Shown one piece after another: positions 37,401 through 51,500 of a stretch of DNA of 64,000 nt. The stretch comes from Agelaius tricolor (lineage: Eukaryota; Chordata; Aves; Passeriformes; Icteridae): assembly GCA_023055355.1 (NCBI GenBank), contig JALJCS010000001.1, forward strand, positions 25,915,881 to 25,979,880. Reading direction: 5' to 3'. Numbering within the stretch: the stretch's first letter is position 1; each line of letters opens with the position of its first letter. Under the pieces are notes generated by a model, which saw only the letters and a program-made list of their open reading frames with translations, was not told where the DNA came from and searched no databases. The position numbers were made by a program, and so were the translations under genes.

Positions 37401-40400
37401 TTGAACACTGAGGCTATTACCTGTGTTGTTAAAAAATTATTTTATCTTGAATTTAGCAACCATTACAGGAAGCAATCTCACAAGTTGCATCAAGAAATAT
37501 TATTGCACAATTCTGGCAATCACAGTAACTTAGTTTCTATCTGCAGCAAAACCCAGCAACTTCAGAAAGAAACATTTTAAGGCTATGAAACCATTCAGCT
37601 TGCTCCTCCTGCAGCAGTTTAGCACGCTGCCATCCCTGAGATGAGTCTCATTCATGTGACAGCAGTTGCCTTGTGGGGGTACTGGCAGAAAAGGACCTCC
37701 AAAACTTCACCATCCAGACTCTGAGCTTCACCTGGCAACAGCACAATGCAAGGAAATACCAGCAATGGAGCCTAGCCTAGCACCCATTTGGACAGCATGG
37801 ATGTGTGTGCAAAGCTGCATTTAAAACTGCTCCATCTCCTTTGATTTGAAAGGTGCTTGGGGGTGGTGGAGGGGAAGTGTTTCAACTATGTGACATTACT
37901 TTTACATGCAGGTCTGATAGAAGTAAACTTCAAAATCTAGGAATTATCTAAAATGTTGTCATATGTAAAAACATACATTATGCCAGCCAAATTTTATTAC
38001 ACTTCAAGGCAGCAACAAGAATGGAACTTGCAAAATCCTCATGTGATATACTTCTATTCAATCCTGAGAGCTATTAACAACTGTAGTATTTCACCTTGAA
38101 CTCAGTACTGTTTATCTAGGTGCATGAGGAACTGGATGTAAACATGTTTACTTGAAACAGTCCATGATCAAGAACAAAAAGTCAATAAATCTGAGAAGGT
38201 TTCGCTCTGTGTAACCGTAGATTCAATTCAATGCATTTCCACTGCTCTGTTCCAGCTCCAACACTCAGATCCTGAACCACCCTCCCAACTGATGTGATTT
38301 ATGACCAGCTCTCACAAGGCACAAAGATTCCATACTCCTCTGCACACATCAAAGTATCTAATTTATTACTCTGGCTACAAACAACAGAACACTAGCTGTA
38401 AATAATATCTTAAGCTTCTTTTGGGGAAAAAAAAAAAGAAAAGAAAAAACAAACCTGCAGGTGTTTCCTATGTCCTTATTTTCCATCCTTTCTTATTTCT
38501 CCCCAGTAACAGACTTCACATTACCCAAATTAAAAATGCAAATAAGGATTACCTTTCAGATAAAGGTCACAGAAACAAATGAGTAGAATTAATTTGAAAA
38601 ACTACACCTGTTGCTGAGAATATGTTCATTATACTAAATAATTCCTACAGTTGTTAGAAGGACTAACAAGGAGAGGAATGTCTATTTCCAGGTTTTATTA
38701 GCTGTTGTCACACAATCTGTACATTACTAACAAAGTCATTGCTAATTATTGAAACAGTGAATGTTCTGCAGAAGGGGCCCCTGAGCTTCTAAGTCTAACC
38801 AAGTATCCTACCACCACCACAAAGAGTTTGGGAGAAGAGTGCAGCATGAGGCAGGAGAGGCTTTGCAATTCAAACCAACCACCTCTGCCTGCAAGTTAAA
38901 GCCTTTTAACAGGCACCAGGGCTTTTCAAAGATAAAAGTGATTGAAATATATAAATAAACAAAAGTCACATACATGGTACTCTTTGAATCCTCACAGCTA
39001 GCTGTGCCACAAGGTCCTAACAAATGCACACTAAGAAAAAATTGTGGTAAATCTTCTGCCTGATTCTGTATGGACAGAATGAGAAGGAGATTTTGCCTTT
39101 CCTCCATGACACAGCTATACAGTCTCCCAGTTATGTCATCAGTTCTAAAGCAAGAATTAAAACCAAGAAATTAGAGCGGGGGAAAATGTGGGTGCTGGTC
39201 AAAGCTCAGAAAGAAAAGCATTTAGCAACAGATTCAGCTCCTATTACAAGGAGTTGGTTATTAAGATTCAAGAGCATTGTATGCATTCCTCATGATTATA
39301 CACAGGTTCATTTTTCCCCTTCAAATTACCTCCTAAAGGAATACCTTTAGCAACTTCAAATGCAGTGTGACAGGCTTCCAAGCTAAGTGAGGTCTAAAAA
39401 TAGAATTAAAAGCAACACTCATGCTTCCACACAATTAAGCAACTTGGACTTCTTACTGTAGATCAATCAGCAGGACACTACCTATTTGTTACTGGGAGAG
39501 TAAGGTTTCCTGCAATACCAATGATCATTTACTACACATGTACCTGCAGCTTCTTTTGTTCATTTATTGATTTCCATGGTTTATGTTTTTCTTCTAAGGA
39601 AACACAACCATTTTCCCTTTTGTTTTTTCATGTTTCTTAGAAATTAAAGTATCCAAAGCATTTAATTTTTAAAACTTACTTCTCTGTGGAAACCTGTACT
39701 ATAATTGGCCTGTTTTGTTCTTTAAACTAAGATTAAGACTTAAAAAAAAAAACCCAAAAAAAACCAGAAAAACCTGAGACTTGATATAATTTCTCATTAT
39801 TTACCTAAAGAGTAGGAAAAGATTACAGAACTACCAGCAGTTTACTGGAGGTTTTAGATCTACAATCAACACATACATATAACTCAGAAAGTGTTTGAAC
39901 AAAAACCATGGACAGAAACAAGCCAAATTTAATTTCACATTATTTATGCAGTAGTAATCCTCTAACTTCTTATCTATTTCCTTTAAAGTGAAGTTAATGG
40001 TTGCCCAAACTTCTAGTCTCTTTATACACTGTGTTGAGTATTTCATTCTTCCAACTTGGGCAATTAAGATAAAACCCTATGTTTTTGTAAGGGCAGTATT
40101 TTCCACAAGCACTTAATGAAGCAGAGTAGCCATAAATACTGCAGAAGGTATGTAGGCAAAGTACACAGGCTTTTATTTGTGAAAGCTGTCCACAAGCTCT
40201 GCCAGGAGCTGTTTCTCCATATGTTTCCAAGGCCTTTCTAAGGAAAAATTATAGACATTTCTCTCTTCTTGTCACCAAGGTCCAGGTTAATGTAAACAAG
40301 TGGCCAACTGATACCAAGCTGAATCAACATCAGAAACTTGAATTGTTGTGGTTTAGCAAGCCAAAACACCTAGGATCCCTCACATCTGAGTCTATGAAAA

Positions 40401-43400
40401 CTATTACTAATACTGTGTATAAACTTCAGAGAAGCAGAAATATGTTCTTGTCAAATGGAGATTTCCTATGGAACATGTTGATGCAATTTAAATGGCATCT
40501 GTTCTTGAAATCCCATCAAGAAATCTCAAAGAGTTTGTCTAGGTAGGAAGCCTCTAGGTTTATTTAACTACCACTGAAGTTACATGAGGGTAGAACCTCC
40601 ATTTTGGTTCACAGCACTCTAGAGAAAAAAAACAACTGCTCTTAATGCAAGGTCATGTAAAAGACAATTTCATTCACAATCATATTTCTACTTTGTTAAT
40701 TGGTGAATTGTTACCATGATGTTTCACAACTGCAGAATAACAGACAGAAAAACACACCACTTACTGTCCAAACAGTTGGGAAAAAACCAAAACAAAGACT
40801 ACTTTCTGTCTTAACAACTCTGTCATCATTTTGAACTCTGTGAAATGGAAGTTGAATGGAAAAATCAAGTCTCAGCACCTTGCAATGATTTTCAAAGCTT
40901 CAGATGATTGTAAGCAAAACTGCAACATGAGCGATTGAAAAAACCCATGAAAACATCCAAAAGATCTGGGTTCTCAAAGACACTTCCCTTTCAACCATCC
41001 CACCAAAAGTATCTAGGCCATTACTAAAAAGCCTTCCCAGTATTGACTCTTCTCAAAGTCAGACTGTTCTTTTTAAAGAATATTGGCTTTTTAAAATATC
41101 ATTATACTTAGTTCCCTGTATCATTGTCTGGATAGTTAACGTATTTTTTTCTCTCCATTTTCATATTTCTTCATGCAAATACTTTTCCAGAATAAGCTAA
41201 ATGTTATTTTTTGGATACTTATCTTGACCAGCAGAGTACTTGCTGGTTAAATTTAAATATATAAATGAATAATAAAATTACTTCACCAATCATATATTGA
41301 CAGTTCAGCACCCATCATATTTTTTCCTGGATCACGTTTCAAGTAAGTATACATCAAATTAAACATACATCAAATTTTAACCCAGGATCCCAGCCACTGG
41401 TCCTCTTCAGGAGTCTGCAACACTGGAAAAAGAGATTTACTCTCAGTACTCATGAATGCCTCTCTGCTAAGTATCACCCTTTATTTCCCATGAATCTGAC
41501 AGCTCCCTGCAGTTTGTGCATATTTCCTAAACTGCTTCAGCCAATAATATGCCAATGACTGATGAAAACAGTGAAAACTGGAATAAGAAATTAACAACAA
41601 ATACCTAAGGGTCGTTCTTTCCCATCAACACCACTTGGATATGACACATCTGTCTATGTCTACAGTTTCAGAGGAAAGACAGGAATACAGTAAAGAATGT
41701 ACAAGATTAATAAAGAGTTTTAGTAGATCAGAAGGTCTTGAGCAGCCTACTGCCAATCAAGCCCTTTGCCTTCTTCTCTAGCATTACAATTTGAACTTAA
41801 ACAAATTGGAAAAAAAAACAGCCTCTTTAAAATTTATTTAAAATTGCAAAAGGATTAAAAGGACTGAAACTCTTCTTATTAATAATTACAGTGACCCATA
41901 AATATTTTTATAGATTAGTATTAATCACTATGCAATCAGGATTGCACAGAGAACAGACTAATGAAAATGGGAGACTTCCAAGACAGTCCAAATTCATTAG
42001 TGATAAGCTCAGTGGGGAAATGAATTCCTGTCCTTCCCTCCTTCTCCTCCACCTATGCAAAATTTCCACTTTAGATGTCAAGCAAGATATTAAATATAAT
42101 AAAAATCTAAAAGACAATGTATGCTTTAGGAGTGCACATTGCTTCTTTTTTCCAAATGTCTAGAACAGCCCATGTTTTGGGAACCTTGTCCATGATAAAA
42201 AGGGTATCTGTCTTCATCCTGCAATGACTGGCCAGCCCCATGAGCTTCCTCAAGGAGGACACGGCATTCCAGTGAGTCAGAGCCTGCTCCCAGTCTCACA
42301 GGGATTCCATGCAGTGTTTGCAGGCAGTTATAATGCTGAGCAGTTATACTAAACAAACATTAGGAACTAAATAAACTCAAAACAAATTAAAAAACCAGAG
42401 ACCAAAGACTGAAAGATGTGCAATTGAAAAGAGAAGCCAGGGAGATGCTTTCATAAACAACTGTAATCAAAAGGAGCTACTGTAATACAACAAGGCTGCA
42501 GCACACAGCTTGCTGTATATTTTAATCTATTATGAAAAGACATTCCCACAAAAGCTCTTTCCTTATCAGACTCCTGGTAATATTCCCAGTCTTACAGAAA
42601 TGACAGCTGAAACCACGGAAGTTTTAATACTAATTCTTCTAGTGCTGCCATGCCACACTAAAATACAGGGAAAAAAGGAGAAAGGCAGAGGAAGTACACT
42701 TAGTTAGCACAGTCATCTACCTTGTTTGGCCACTTACCAAAAGATACTACTGCTCAGCCTACAGAAAATCAGATGGCTGCTTTCAAGTCAGATTCAGGAT
42801 GATATACTAAACCCACAAACATAACTGTACACGTGTGAAACAAAACAAACACCAGCAAATCTGCATTTAAACTTACATAAACAGCAATTTCAGCTTATAA
42901 AATATATATACATGAATTATTTCCACCAAGCTCTTCTCAAACAAATTGAGGATATCTGGTTACTAGAACTTCACCAATTGCCTGTTTCTTGAGCTTCTCT
43001 TCCTATGTAGCCCATATAGACTTTGTCACAAGGCTACAGTGGAACAGAACCAGTTACCTGACAAACTGGATATAATTTAACATAATCAAACACAATACAG
43101 AGCAATCAAACTTATAAGCCCAAGTCAACAAAGAGTAACTTTCTAAAATGAGCAACCCACATGCAAGTAACATTACTGACTGGTAAAAGTTCAAATTTAC
43201 ACTACCTTCTGCAATATTACTACTACTACATGAGTCCTTTTCCTTAAAACGTGAGCTCTCTTACATTTATGAAACAGTAAGACACAACTGAAACTCAGAG
43301 TGAGCCTCCGAATTTACAGTCAGCTGCTCTGCTTGCTATGAAGCTAAAATAAACCCAGATCAATCTATTTATCAAACTCACAGGTGATGAGAATACTCTC

Positions 43401-46400
43401 TCTCCTTCCCTAAACACTCTGTTAGGAATGGCTACAGGTTTTTTTTATTTTTTTAATTAAAAAATGACAATGCTCCATCCCACAGAAAATTTTTCCTCAC
43501 CCCACACTTTTTTTTCCCTTGCATCTTAGTGTCCATCATTAACTACCAGTCACAGTGATTGTCCTTGTACATCAATGACAAGCAAAACCAAAACCCTGTC
43601 AGTCCAGAGTGGTGGATGGGGAAGGGCAGAAAGGGAAAGAGGACAGCTGTAAAGTGCTTCCCTCTGCCATCCACCCAGGTCTTGACTGGAAACACCATCA
43701 GGGCACTTGGAAATTTAGCTCCTCCATTTTGCATGAAGACCCATTACAGATTACAAAATTCTGCCCAAGAAAACAGTGTCTATTTCATAACTCTGTTAAT
43801 TTCATGGGAAGATGTTCACATTTCTTGCACCATAATACAACTAGAAGCAGCACTGCTTTGAAATCTATTTGCTGAAGTTCTGAAGAGGAAATTTCATGAA
43901 GAATTAAGTTTTGTCAAGCAGAAGCCAGGGCACATACATCGAATAAGGTTTTAAAACCTTACACTGTTTAACATTTTAAAGCTAATTTTTAAAAAACTTT
44001 CTAAAAGATTACAAAGTCACTCTCTTAAATAGAGAGCAACTATTTAATTTTTTTTTTCAATTAGTGAAAAAGTATTCAAGTTAATAAAGCAATACCCATT
44101 TTACTCCTTCAGAACATTTGGCCCAGAACATTTAACAATAAACAAACACTCTGTCAGTGCCATGGTACGAGAGGACATAAGGTAACTCAATTCTAGATCA
44201 TTCTGAAGAGATTATAGGTCTTTGAAAAAGGGAGAGGGAGGCAAAAGGGAGGTTATGTTTTTGTTTCATACTTAAAACATTACCTCCCGATTACCTCCCT
44301 TGTTAATCAAAAACATGCTGTACATTCTTTCATCTTAGAAAGTAACCATTAAAACAGACCTATCTAGCTCTTTAAAAAAAATAAAAAGTGAGGTAATAAG
44401 TTGTGAATCAAAGTGTTCCCTTCCAAATAAAACATCTGCAGGGGGAAAAATAGCTTAATAGAACTGCAGATAGGTAATCAAATGCCCTAGTTCAACAGGG
44501 AGTAACAACTATGTGCACAGAGATTGAGATTTGTCCTTGCAGCATTTAATCCTGCTCACATTGTGCAATTCATCTCCACACGGTCAGAGCAACCACAGCT
44601 CTACTCCCACCAGATGGAAAATTCCACTTGAGCTTAAGAGAAACTCTGCAAAAGCCCAACTTGAATTCCTTCTGCTCAACCCAGTTTTGTTCACAGAACT
44701 GCTCAGTTACTTGCAAACACAGTATTCTGTTCATCTTCTCAGTGCAACAAGTGAATGTCACTTCCCTGCGGGCTCAGCCCTGGAAGGGGTATTAGGACCT
44801 CATATGGGTCACATTCACCTTTCCTGTCTCCTCACCACATGGCTGCATCCCTCCCTGACACTGGTACACCATCCTCAACAAAAATCTCATGGTAAGCATG
44901 GTATGGCATGGCAATTACATGTTATCATTGCATTGGACTACCATGTAATTATATGTATATGCAGCTGCTATAGAACACAACATTGCACTGAGAAATTCAA
45001 AGAAACAGTTTATATACACGATTTAATGAATTGGTACACAGGGCCTTTGGCACCAGATCTTCTCTTTGATCCTCTCCAATAGGTTACTTCATTACCACCT
45101 TCTGAAGAACGACCAAATGAATAGGAAACAATTTTATTTTTGTTCATTTACTACAACAGAATGAAAAATAGAAAGGGAAATAGAAGAGGAAATAGCAACT
45201 TATTTGTTTTACCAAGATAAATCAAATGCAGTCAAAATGAACCGAAAACACTCACAGCATTCAAAGAACAAGGGTGTAAGAACTGCAGACAGAAATACAG
45301 CCAGTAACAGCACACTGAGCTACATCACACATACATTTACCTCTGCAGAATCCTTGGTATTGTCCCTGGGCAACCAGAAAAATTTCAATATTTGCTAAGT
45401 AAGGAGACAGAAAAGGCTCATCTGTACACCCACCTACAACTTTTTGTCACAAATATGTAGTAATTTTATGCTAGTTTTACCCCTGCATCCCCAGCATTTA
45501 CTACCAAAATCAATGGAAAGGAAATGCAGAATACAGAATCTTTATCTGCCACATCATTCTTCTTTAGGAATGCATTTAAAGGAAAGTAGGTCCAACAGTA
45601 CTCTTAAATATTCCAGGGTCTTAGCTTAAAGATTTTATTTGGCTTCTCCCCTCAAATCTTCTGAATGAATTTAAATAACCTCAAGACAATAAGCTAGGTA
45701 ACTGTGCAAAGTTATTTGGCTGGTGTATGTTCCTTGCAAAAAGTAGTGGTCATAATAGAAACAAAGACAAAACTAAAAAGTTGTAACCAAAAGCTTATCA
45801 AAAGTTAATCTATTAGCAATAACCAAAATTATGCTGAAAGATTGCATTTAAAAAACACAAACAAGCATTCTCCAGTGCATTAATAAAGGCATCAAAACAG
45901 AGCCAATTACTGATGTAACAAATAATTTTAAATGTTTCCCAAAAAAGCAGTTAGGATTCAGATACAGCAGAAAGCCAAACACATTTTATTGTTAAATACA
46001 GTGTATTTCAAAACTGCTACTACAGGTTTTTTCCTTTCAGAAAAAAAGATAATTAGCATTTACTCTTGAAAATTCATAAAAAATCATAGAAGGCAAGAGA
46101 TACATCACATCTGCTGTGAAAAAGAAGCAGACAGAGATGCTATTTTCTAACGAACAGTAATTCAAAAAAACTGAAATATCTTAGGATAACAATCTTGTCT
46201 TGTTTCACTACTAGATGAGCAAGATTAAGCATGGAAGTTTCTCACCCTACTGCACTGAAGCTTTCACACAGATAGCAGGAGTTCCTCTCAAATACTGGTG
46301 ATGCTCATTTCCCCCCACCCACCACAGCTCTGACTCCCTTATGAGGCTCCTAATCCCAAACAGGAGGCATACAGAGTAGCAAAATGTCTGCTGAACATCT

Positions 46401-46941
46401 TCTTGTAACCACCATATAAATGAAAGTTACACTGTATAAATATTTGAAAAGTCACCTTAGAAACACAATAGATAAAGGACAGATCCATATCTTTATCTAG
46501 CTAGGTATATTCATGGATGGATATGGAAAGAGATACATACACACATCTACAAATCTATGTATTAAACATTACATTTATGTGTTGCAAACAATCATTCTGC
46601 AGGACTGAAAAAAACCCATCAGAAGCTTGTATGGCAAATCCTGCATGACTAAAATCTATCAAGCTCATCAGTTTTCATCTACCCTCTCAGTGGCAGCAGC
46701 GATGGCATACAGCATTTGCAGATGAAGATTTTCAAACAAGTCATACAATAATTTATTTAAGTCAATATTCTTTCTAATTGTCCAAAACAATAAATATATG
46801 GGAAAGTACAACTAATGAATACCAATTTTTCCTTTAAGGACTAAAACTGAAGAGAAGCTTAAAAAGGCATTTATTAAAAAAATTCTGAAGATTCAAGAAA
46901 GAACTCCCATCACATAAGAAACCACTACAAAATCACCTTAC
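34493..46941 (-). other. THADA: THADA intron, 12.4 kb, phase 2
   Basis: The intron is bounded by the donor at 46941-46937 and the acceptor at 34494-34493. I recognise no transposable element in it. A moderately GC-rich patch at about 36490-36740 and the plus-strand open frame at 44531-45082 stand out but match nothing I know. The rest is AT-rich intronic sequence. Confidence 0.85.
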
Positions 46942-47073
46942 CTTATAATAAAGGGGACAAATGGTGCTATGCTGAGAGCTGAGTGAGAGCCATCCATTGG
47001 AGATGGATACAGTCTTCCCAGGATTAAGAGCAAAAGAAATAGGCTTGGATGGATTTTCAACTCTTCAGTTTCA
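46942..47073 (-). CDS. THADA: THADA internal exon (second of four)
   Basis: This 132-bp exon begins with T, which joins the preceding AG to make Ser, and then reads ETEELKIHPSLFLLLLILG, RLYPSPMDG and ALSIAPFVPFII. It ends with AG, which joins the G of the next exon as Arg. The motifs RLYPSPMDG and APFVPFI are very similar to mammalian THADA as I remember it. The acceptor is a TTTTCATTTAG-type tract (AG at 47075-47074) and the donor is GTAAG at 46941-46937. The Leu-rich run fits a buried helix of an ARM/HEAT repeat rather than a membrane segment. An open frame continues upstream to 47126, but those codons lie in the intron. Only 1.36 kb separates this exon from the previous one. Confidence 0.94.
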
Positions 47074-48433
47074 CTAAATGAAAAGGTGTGAGAAGCATTT
47101 GGTGAAAAAAAAGCATCCTCCTTCACGCTAAACTTGAGCCTCTTTCCTACAAAAGAGGCTTCTGGTTCAAGGAGTTATCCTAGGCTGATCATTGCAGGGG
47201 AGTGCAAACCCTGCTGGGATCAAATATGGCATCCAGCTCTTCTGCAAGGGACCCCTCTAATGAAGACACCCATGGCTGTACTGCCTTCACTTTCCCACAT
47301 TATTCCAAGTCTCTTTTATTCCCAAATGTGGTGAGCTGCCTTCATTTTTAAATAATATTAAAAGCCTGCAGATAAGGTTTCTCTATGAACCAGGAAACAG
47401 AGATCTGAGTTACAAAAAGGTGGTTTAAAAAAAGTACTTTTATCAGTTTGAAAGGAAATGCGTGTTCAGTAAATAACATGTTTTACTAAAGAATAGTTCT
47501 TGTCATTGACACCCAGGGTCCACTATTCACATAGTAAAAAAAAACAGAAAACCAAGTTAAAATCAATACTTTTTGATTTATTTAACAACTAATAATAAGA
47601 TACAAGTCTTAATCCACATTGAAAAAGCATTCATGACCAACATATCAGACAGCAGTTTTCAATCTTTTTCAACTGAAAAACTTCCCAAAATTTGCCAGTG
47701 ATGACACTGTCACCTTTTGTAACATCAGGTAGAATGGATTGCTGTGCAGAAAATACACAGCCTCTTTTCCTAGAGCAGAGACTGCAAAACATGGAATGAC
47801 TGGTGAAACTCCTGCTTCCTAGGCCCATTAAACAGTCAGCTGAACCTCACCCATAAATCAGCTGCTTAATATCCACAGTTTATATCATAGCATTTCAAGA
47901 AAAAACAAAGCCAGCACTGGTTTACGTTAAAAGTTCGTGAACCTGGAGGTAACAGCGTCATCCCAAATGGTATCATCTGCATTGATCAAATTGTAGCTCT
48001 CAGCCACCATTTGTGGAGTCTTTAAAACAAGATCAAGGACCTTCCCCAGAGTCAGTGTGCCACAGGCTGGAAAGTGTTCATGTGGTGTTACTTGAGGCCT
48101 ATGACCCCATATCACTTAAACATGCTGGGAAGCCTCATTGTTAAATGTGAGACACTCAAATACCCGGGCTCTGTTTCCCTGAAAAACATAAGTTCCTTAA
48201 CATCTGATCCTAAGAACACAGCAACTCTTAATTAGTCAACAGTAGTTCAATCTTCAGAGACTTAATGCAACATGCCAAAGTTAAAAGAAAAAAGCCTTAG
48301 CAAAAACATTAGAACTGTATCATTTCAAGAAGCACTGATGTATAAAATGGCACTAGGGTGGATATGCCACACAACTCAGTTTAACCTTTTCACTTCACTT
48401 TGTATCTCAAAGCTTTCTCAGACATCATCTTAC
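47074..48433 (-). other. THADA: THADA intron, 1.36 kb, phase 2
   Basis: This short intron runs between the donor GTAAG (48433-48429) and the acceptor at 47075-47074. It contains a 62-codon open stretch on the sense strand at 47927-48115 that ends in TAA. That stretch is not part of known THADA and is discussed under findings. No repeat was recognised. Confidence 0.85.
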
Positions 48434-48523
48434 CTGTTCAAGGTGCTGGTTACAACCTCTAACTGCTTGAGAAGGAAAGGATAAAGGCTTGGAAACCGAG
48501 AGAAAAACTCCCTTCCCGTCATT
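48434..48523 (-). CDS. THADA: THADA internal exon (first of four in the window)
   Basis: This 90-bp exon encodes MTGREFFSRFPSLYPF followed by LLKQLEVVTSTLN. This matches the vertebrate THADA segment MTGREFFSRFP..LYPFLLKQLE, recalled from family knowledge. The acceptor on the minus strand is a pyrimidine-rich tract ending CTGCAG at 48529-48524, and the donor is GTAAG at 48433-48429. The exon opens with one base (A) that completes the previous codon. In mammals that codon is Arg, so AG|A fits phase 2. The exon closes with AG, the first two bases of a Ser codon completed by the next exon. The Met is internal, not a start codon. The frame is intact, with no stop. The segment falls in the helical-repeat body just after DUF2428. 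Confidence 0.93.
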
Positions 48524-51500
48524 CTGCAGAAATAAATGAAGAGGAGTCATAATTAACATTCTGCAGTAATTAATTACACTCAAAATATCAGTTTATTTGT
48601 TGTATTTCTGATGTGAAGCTGGAGAGGCAGAAGAACCACACACACACAATGAACTCTCAAATAAGGCATAATACTTTCATGAAAAATAGTGGTAAGTGTA
48701 GTTTACACAAGTTAAGTGACTGTCTGTGTGCACTCATTGACACTTTGTCAGCTAAACTGATCAGGCCTTTCTGGGAAAAAGGGATCTTAGCCCCTTAATC
48801 ACACCAAAAAGATACAACAATTTAAATTCTGACAGTATTTTAACAATATTCTGGTTAAACAAGAAAAGATGACACTTTGCTTCAGCATGGCTCATGTCCT
48901 AAATAGCTAACAGAACACACTTAGCAGACATGTACTAACAGATAGCTTGCTGATACTAAAAAGCACCTCATAATAGTAATTCATGGAAGATTTGTAAAAT
49001 GCAGTGTCAGAAGAGTCTGAGCTTCCATTAGCCCTCCTTCCACAGTGCTGCTTCCAGCACACAGCAGGGTACATTTCTGCTTCCTTAGATGGAGCAAGCA
49101 TGTTCAAAACAGAGCAATGTACAAACACCTCAGGAACTCACCCCTAGCCAGAACCAGTAAGGTGGCACAGTTATTGCTGCAACAACAGCAAATCAATCCA
49201 AGCTAAAAAGATGTAAGTAAAAATCTTCTGTATTTGTTTTACAATCTTTTCATCAGATAAAGGATGGCTTCACAGTTTACATGAAACCACTCAGCATCAT
49301 CGAAGTGAGAACCACTTGATTGTTACTGTGGGGGAAGCTCTAATTAGACATAGATGGTATGCAGATTAGAAAGACTTCCTTTAAAAATAAATAAATGAAA
49401 GGCCATCATTTAGAAAAACAAAGCCAACTGCAGAGTTTGCTTGCCACAAGATCAACCAAGATAAATGTTCCATGTTAGCATGACTCCAATGCAAAGCTTC
49501 CAATAAGCAGACAGATCCAGGTTTGGAAAAATAACACAATGAGATGGCAAGACTGAATGTGCATAAAAATAAGCAGACAAAAAAAAAATCATGCACGAGT
49601 AAACGAGCACATGGCAAACATCAGCACAGCTCCTTCCAGCACTCAGCTAACATAACATGCCTTAGCCACAGGCCACAGAATAAACACAGCAAAACCAGAC
49701 TGTTAGGTGGAAACAAATGTTCAAAGAGGGACAGGAAACTTTCCCAAGGCACTTAAGAGAAATTCTGTGAATATATATACAATATAGTGAACTGCTAGAA
49801 CTAAAAGCATGGAATCTGCAGTAGCTGTTATAGCTACAAAGAAGATTTCAGATTATATTATTTCAGTTTTAATGTTTCCATGTCATTTTTTTTAATTGAA
49901 GGCTAATGAGAACAGTTTAAAGACATCAATACTGATAATAACTGGTTATTTAGCAGAAGACATCCAAGCAATTTTTTCTAACAGTATCCTCAAAACTACT
50001 TCAATTTATTTGCACATCAAGTATGAAGCAAACTGGAGATGCAAAGCCAGAGACAGCACAAAACCTAAGATCTATCAGGTCAAAGAGCCCATCCTATTGA
50101 ATTTTCCTATGTAAAACATTAAGAACTCAGTATTTAAAAAGTTCTATCCAAAAATGCCGTGATGTCTCCATCTCCAGTGCCACAGAGTGCAAAAAGCAAA
50201 AGCAGAATTGGGGTCAAGCTTCCTATGGAATGAATGTCCACTGCTTAGAAATTTATGAGAAAACTATATCCAAGTAGCACAACTACTTTTAACCAGGTTC
50301 ATTTTTAATGTATTAAAAATTCAGCAGCCACATTGGAATCAATATTAAATAATGGAACTGAATATTTTTACAAAGCCTCAAAATTCTTTGCAATTAGCAT
50401 GGTTTCATAAATCTTTTTGACAGGAAAAGAAAATTATAACTACTGAAGTGAGTAACTTACATAACCTACATAACCTCCTACTTGCTTTACTGCTCCAGAG
50501 TTTATTGATAGGAGAAGGCAGCCTAATCAAAACCACTGACAGGCAGTATCTGCAGAGAAGATGCCCACAGGCATTTTCAGAAAAAAGGAGACACAACTGT
50601 CTGAGTAGACTGTTAAAGGGCCTCCAGTTCAGAGGGAAAACAAGAAACACTACACATTATCAGAAGTGCTGCAAAATTAAAAAGTGTGCTCAAAATACAA
50701 GGCATTAATTTAAGTGTGAATCCACTGCTTGGGGATGTCAAGGCAAGGAGATGCATAACTGGGATTATGCAGGAAGCAAAACAGCTAGACAGTATGGAAC
50801 ACAGGAATTTAGTTGTTTTACTTTTTAATGCTGACCATGCTTTTTGCTCCTGGAAAGATGCACACACAACTATTTGTGTACTGTAATTGAGACTGGAACA
50901 ACAAAAAGTATAATGGTTCTGCTCTTCAAAACTGCTCATGACACTAAGCCTCATATTTTATATTAATTTCATCAAAAACCATACTCCTTTAAGAAATAAA
51001 TATTAGCACTTTGAGATATGTCCCATGAATCTATTTCTATCACTAGCATGCATGCATGTACATATGCACACAGTGTGAGTTAGGTTCACAGGAAATAAGC
51101 TATCCGTATCTTTAAAAGAAGACAAATCCCTGACATAGCTATAGAAGAACATATCAAGTAAATGTGGACTAAAACAACACAAAAGCCACTGCCAACAATC
51201 TTCATGAAACAAACTTTTTCTTCCTATTCTATGACAGATCTGACAGGGAACAATAGGTTTAAATTAAAAATACAGATATCTACCTTTCCATTAGTCACTG
51301 ACATAGTTCAAACACAGATTTTTGGCAACAGAGCTACCATAATTAAATTCTCAAACCAAACATTCTGCAGATCACAAGATCTTATATCTACTCCCCCTAA
51401 AATGTGTTTATAAGAGAAGTAACTGAGAAGAGCCTTAAGATACTACTATTTTACCTCATGTCCAGCTGGAACTATTTTTATATTGCTTCAGAGATCATCT

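Noticed and set aside
44531..45082. Longest open frame in the window (183 codons, plus strand)
   Set aside because: It opens at TTG, with no in-frame ATG for about 100 codons. It shows no domain, splice context or promoter and is antisense to THADA. It is probably chance, though a blastp search would be cheap.
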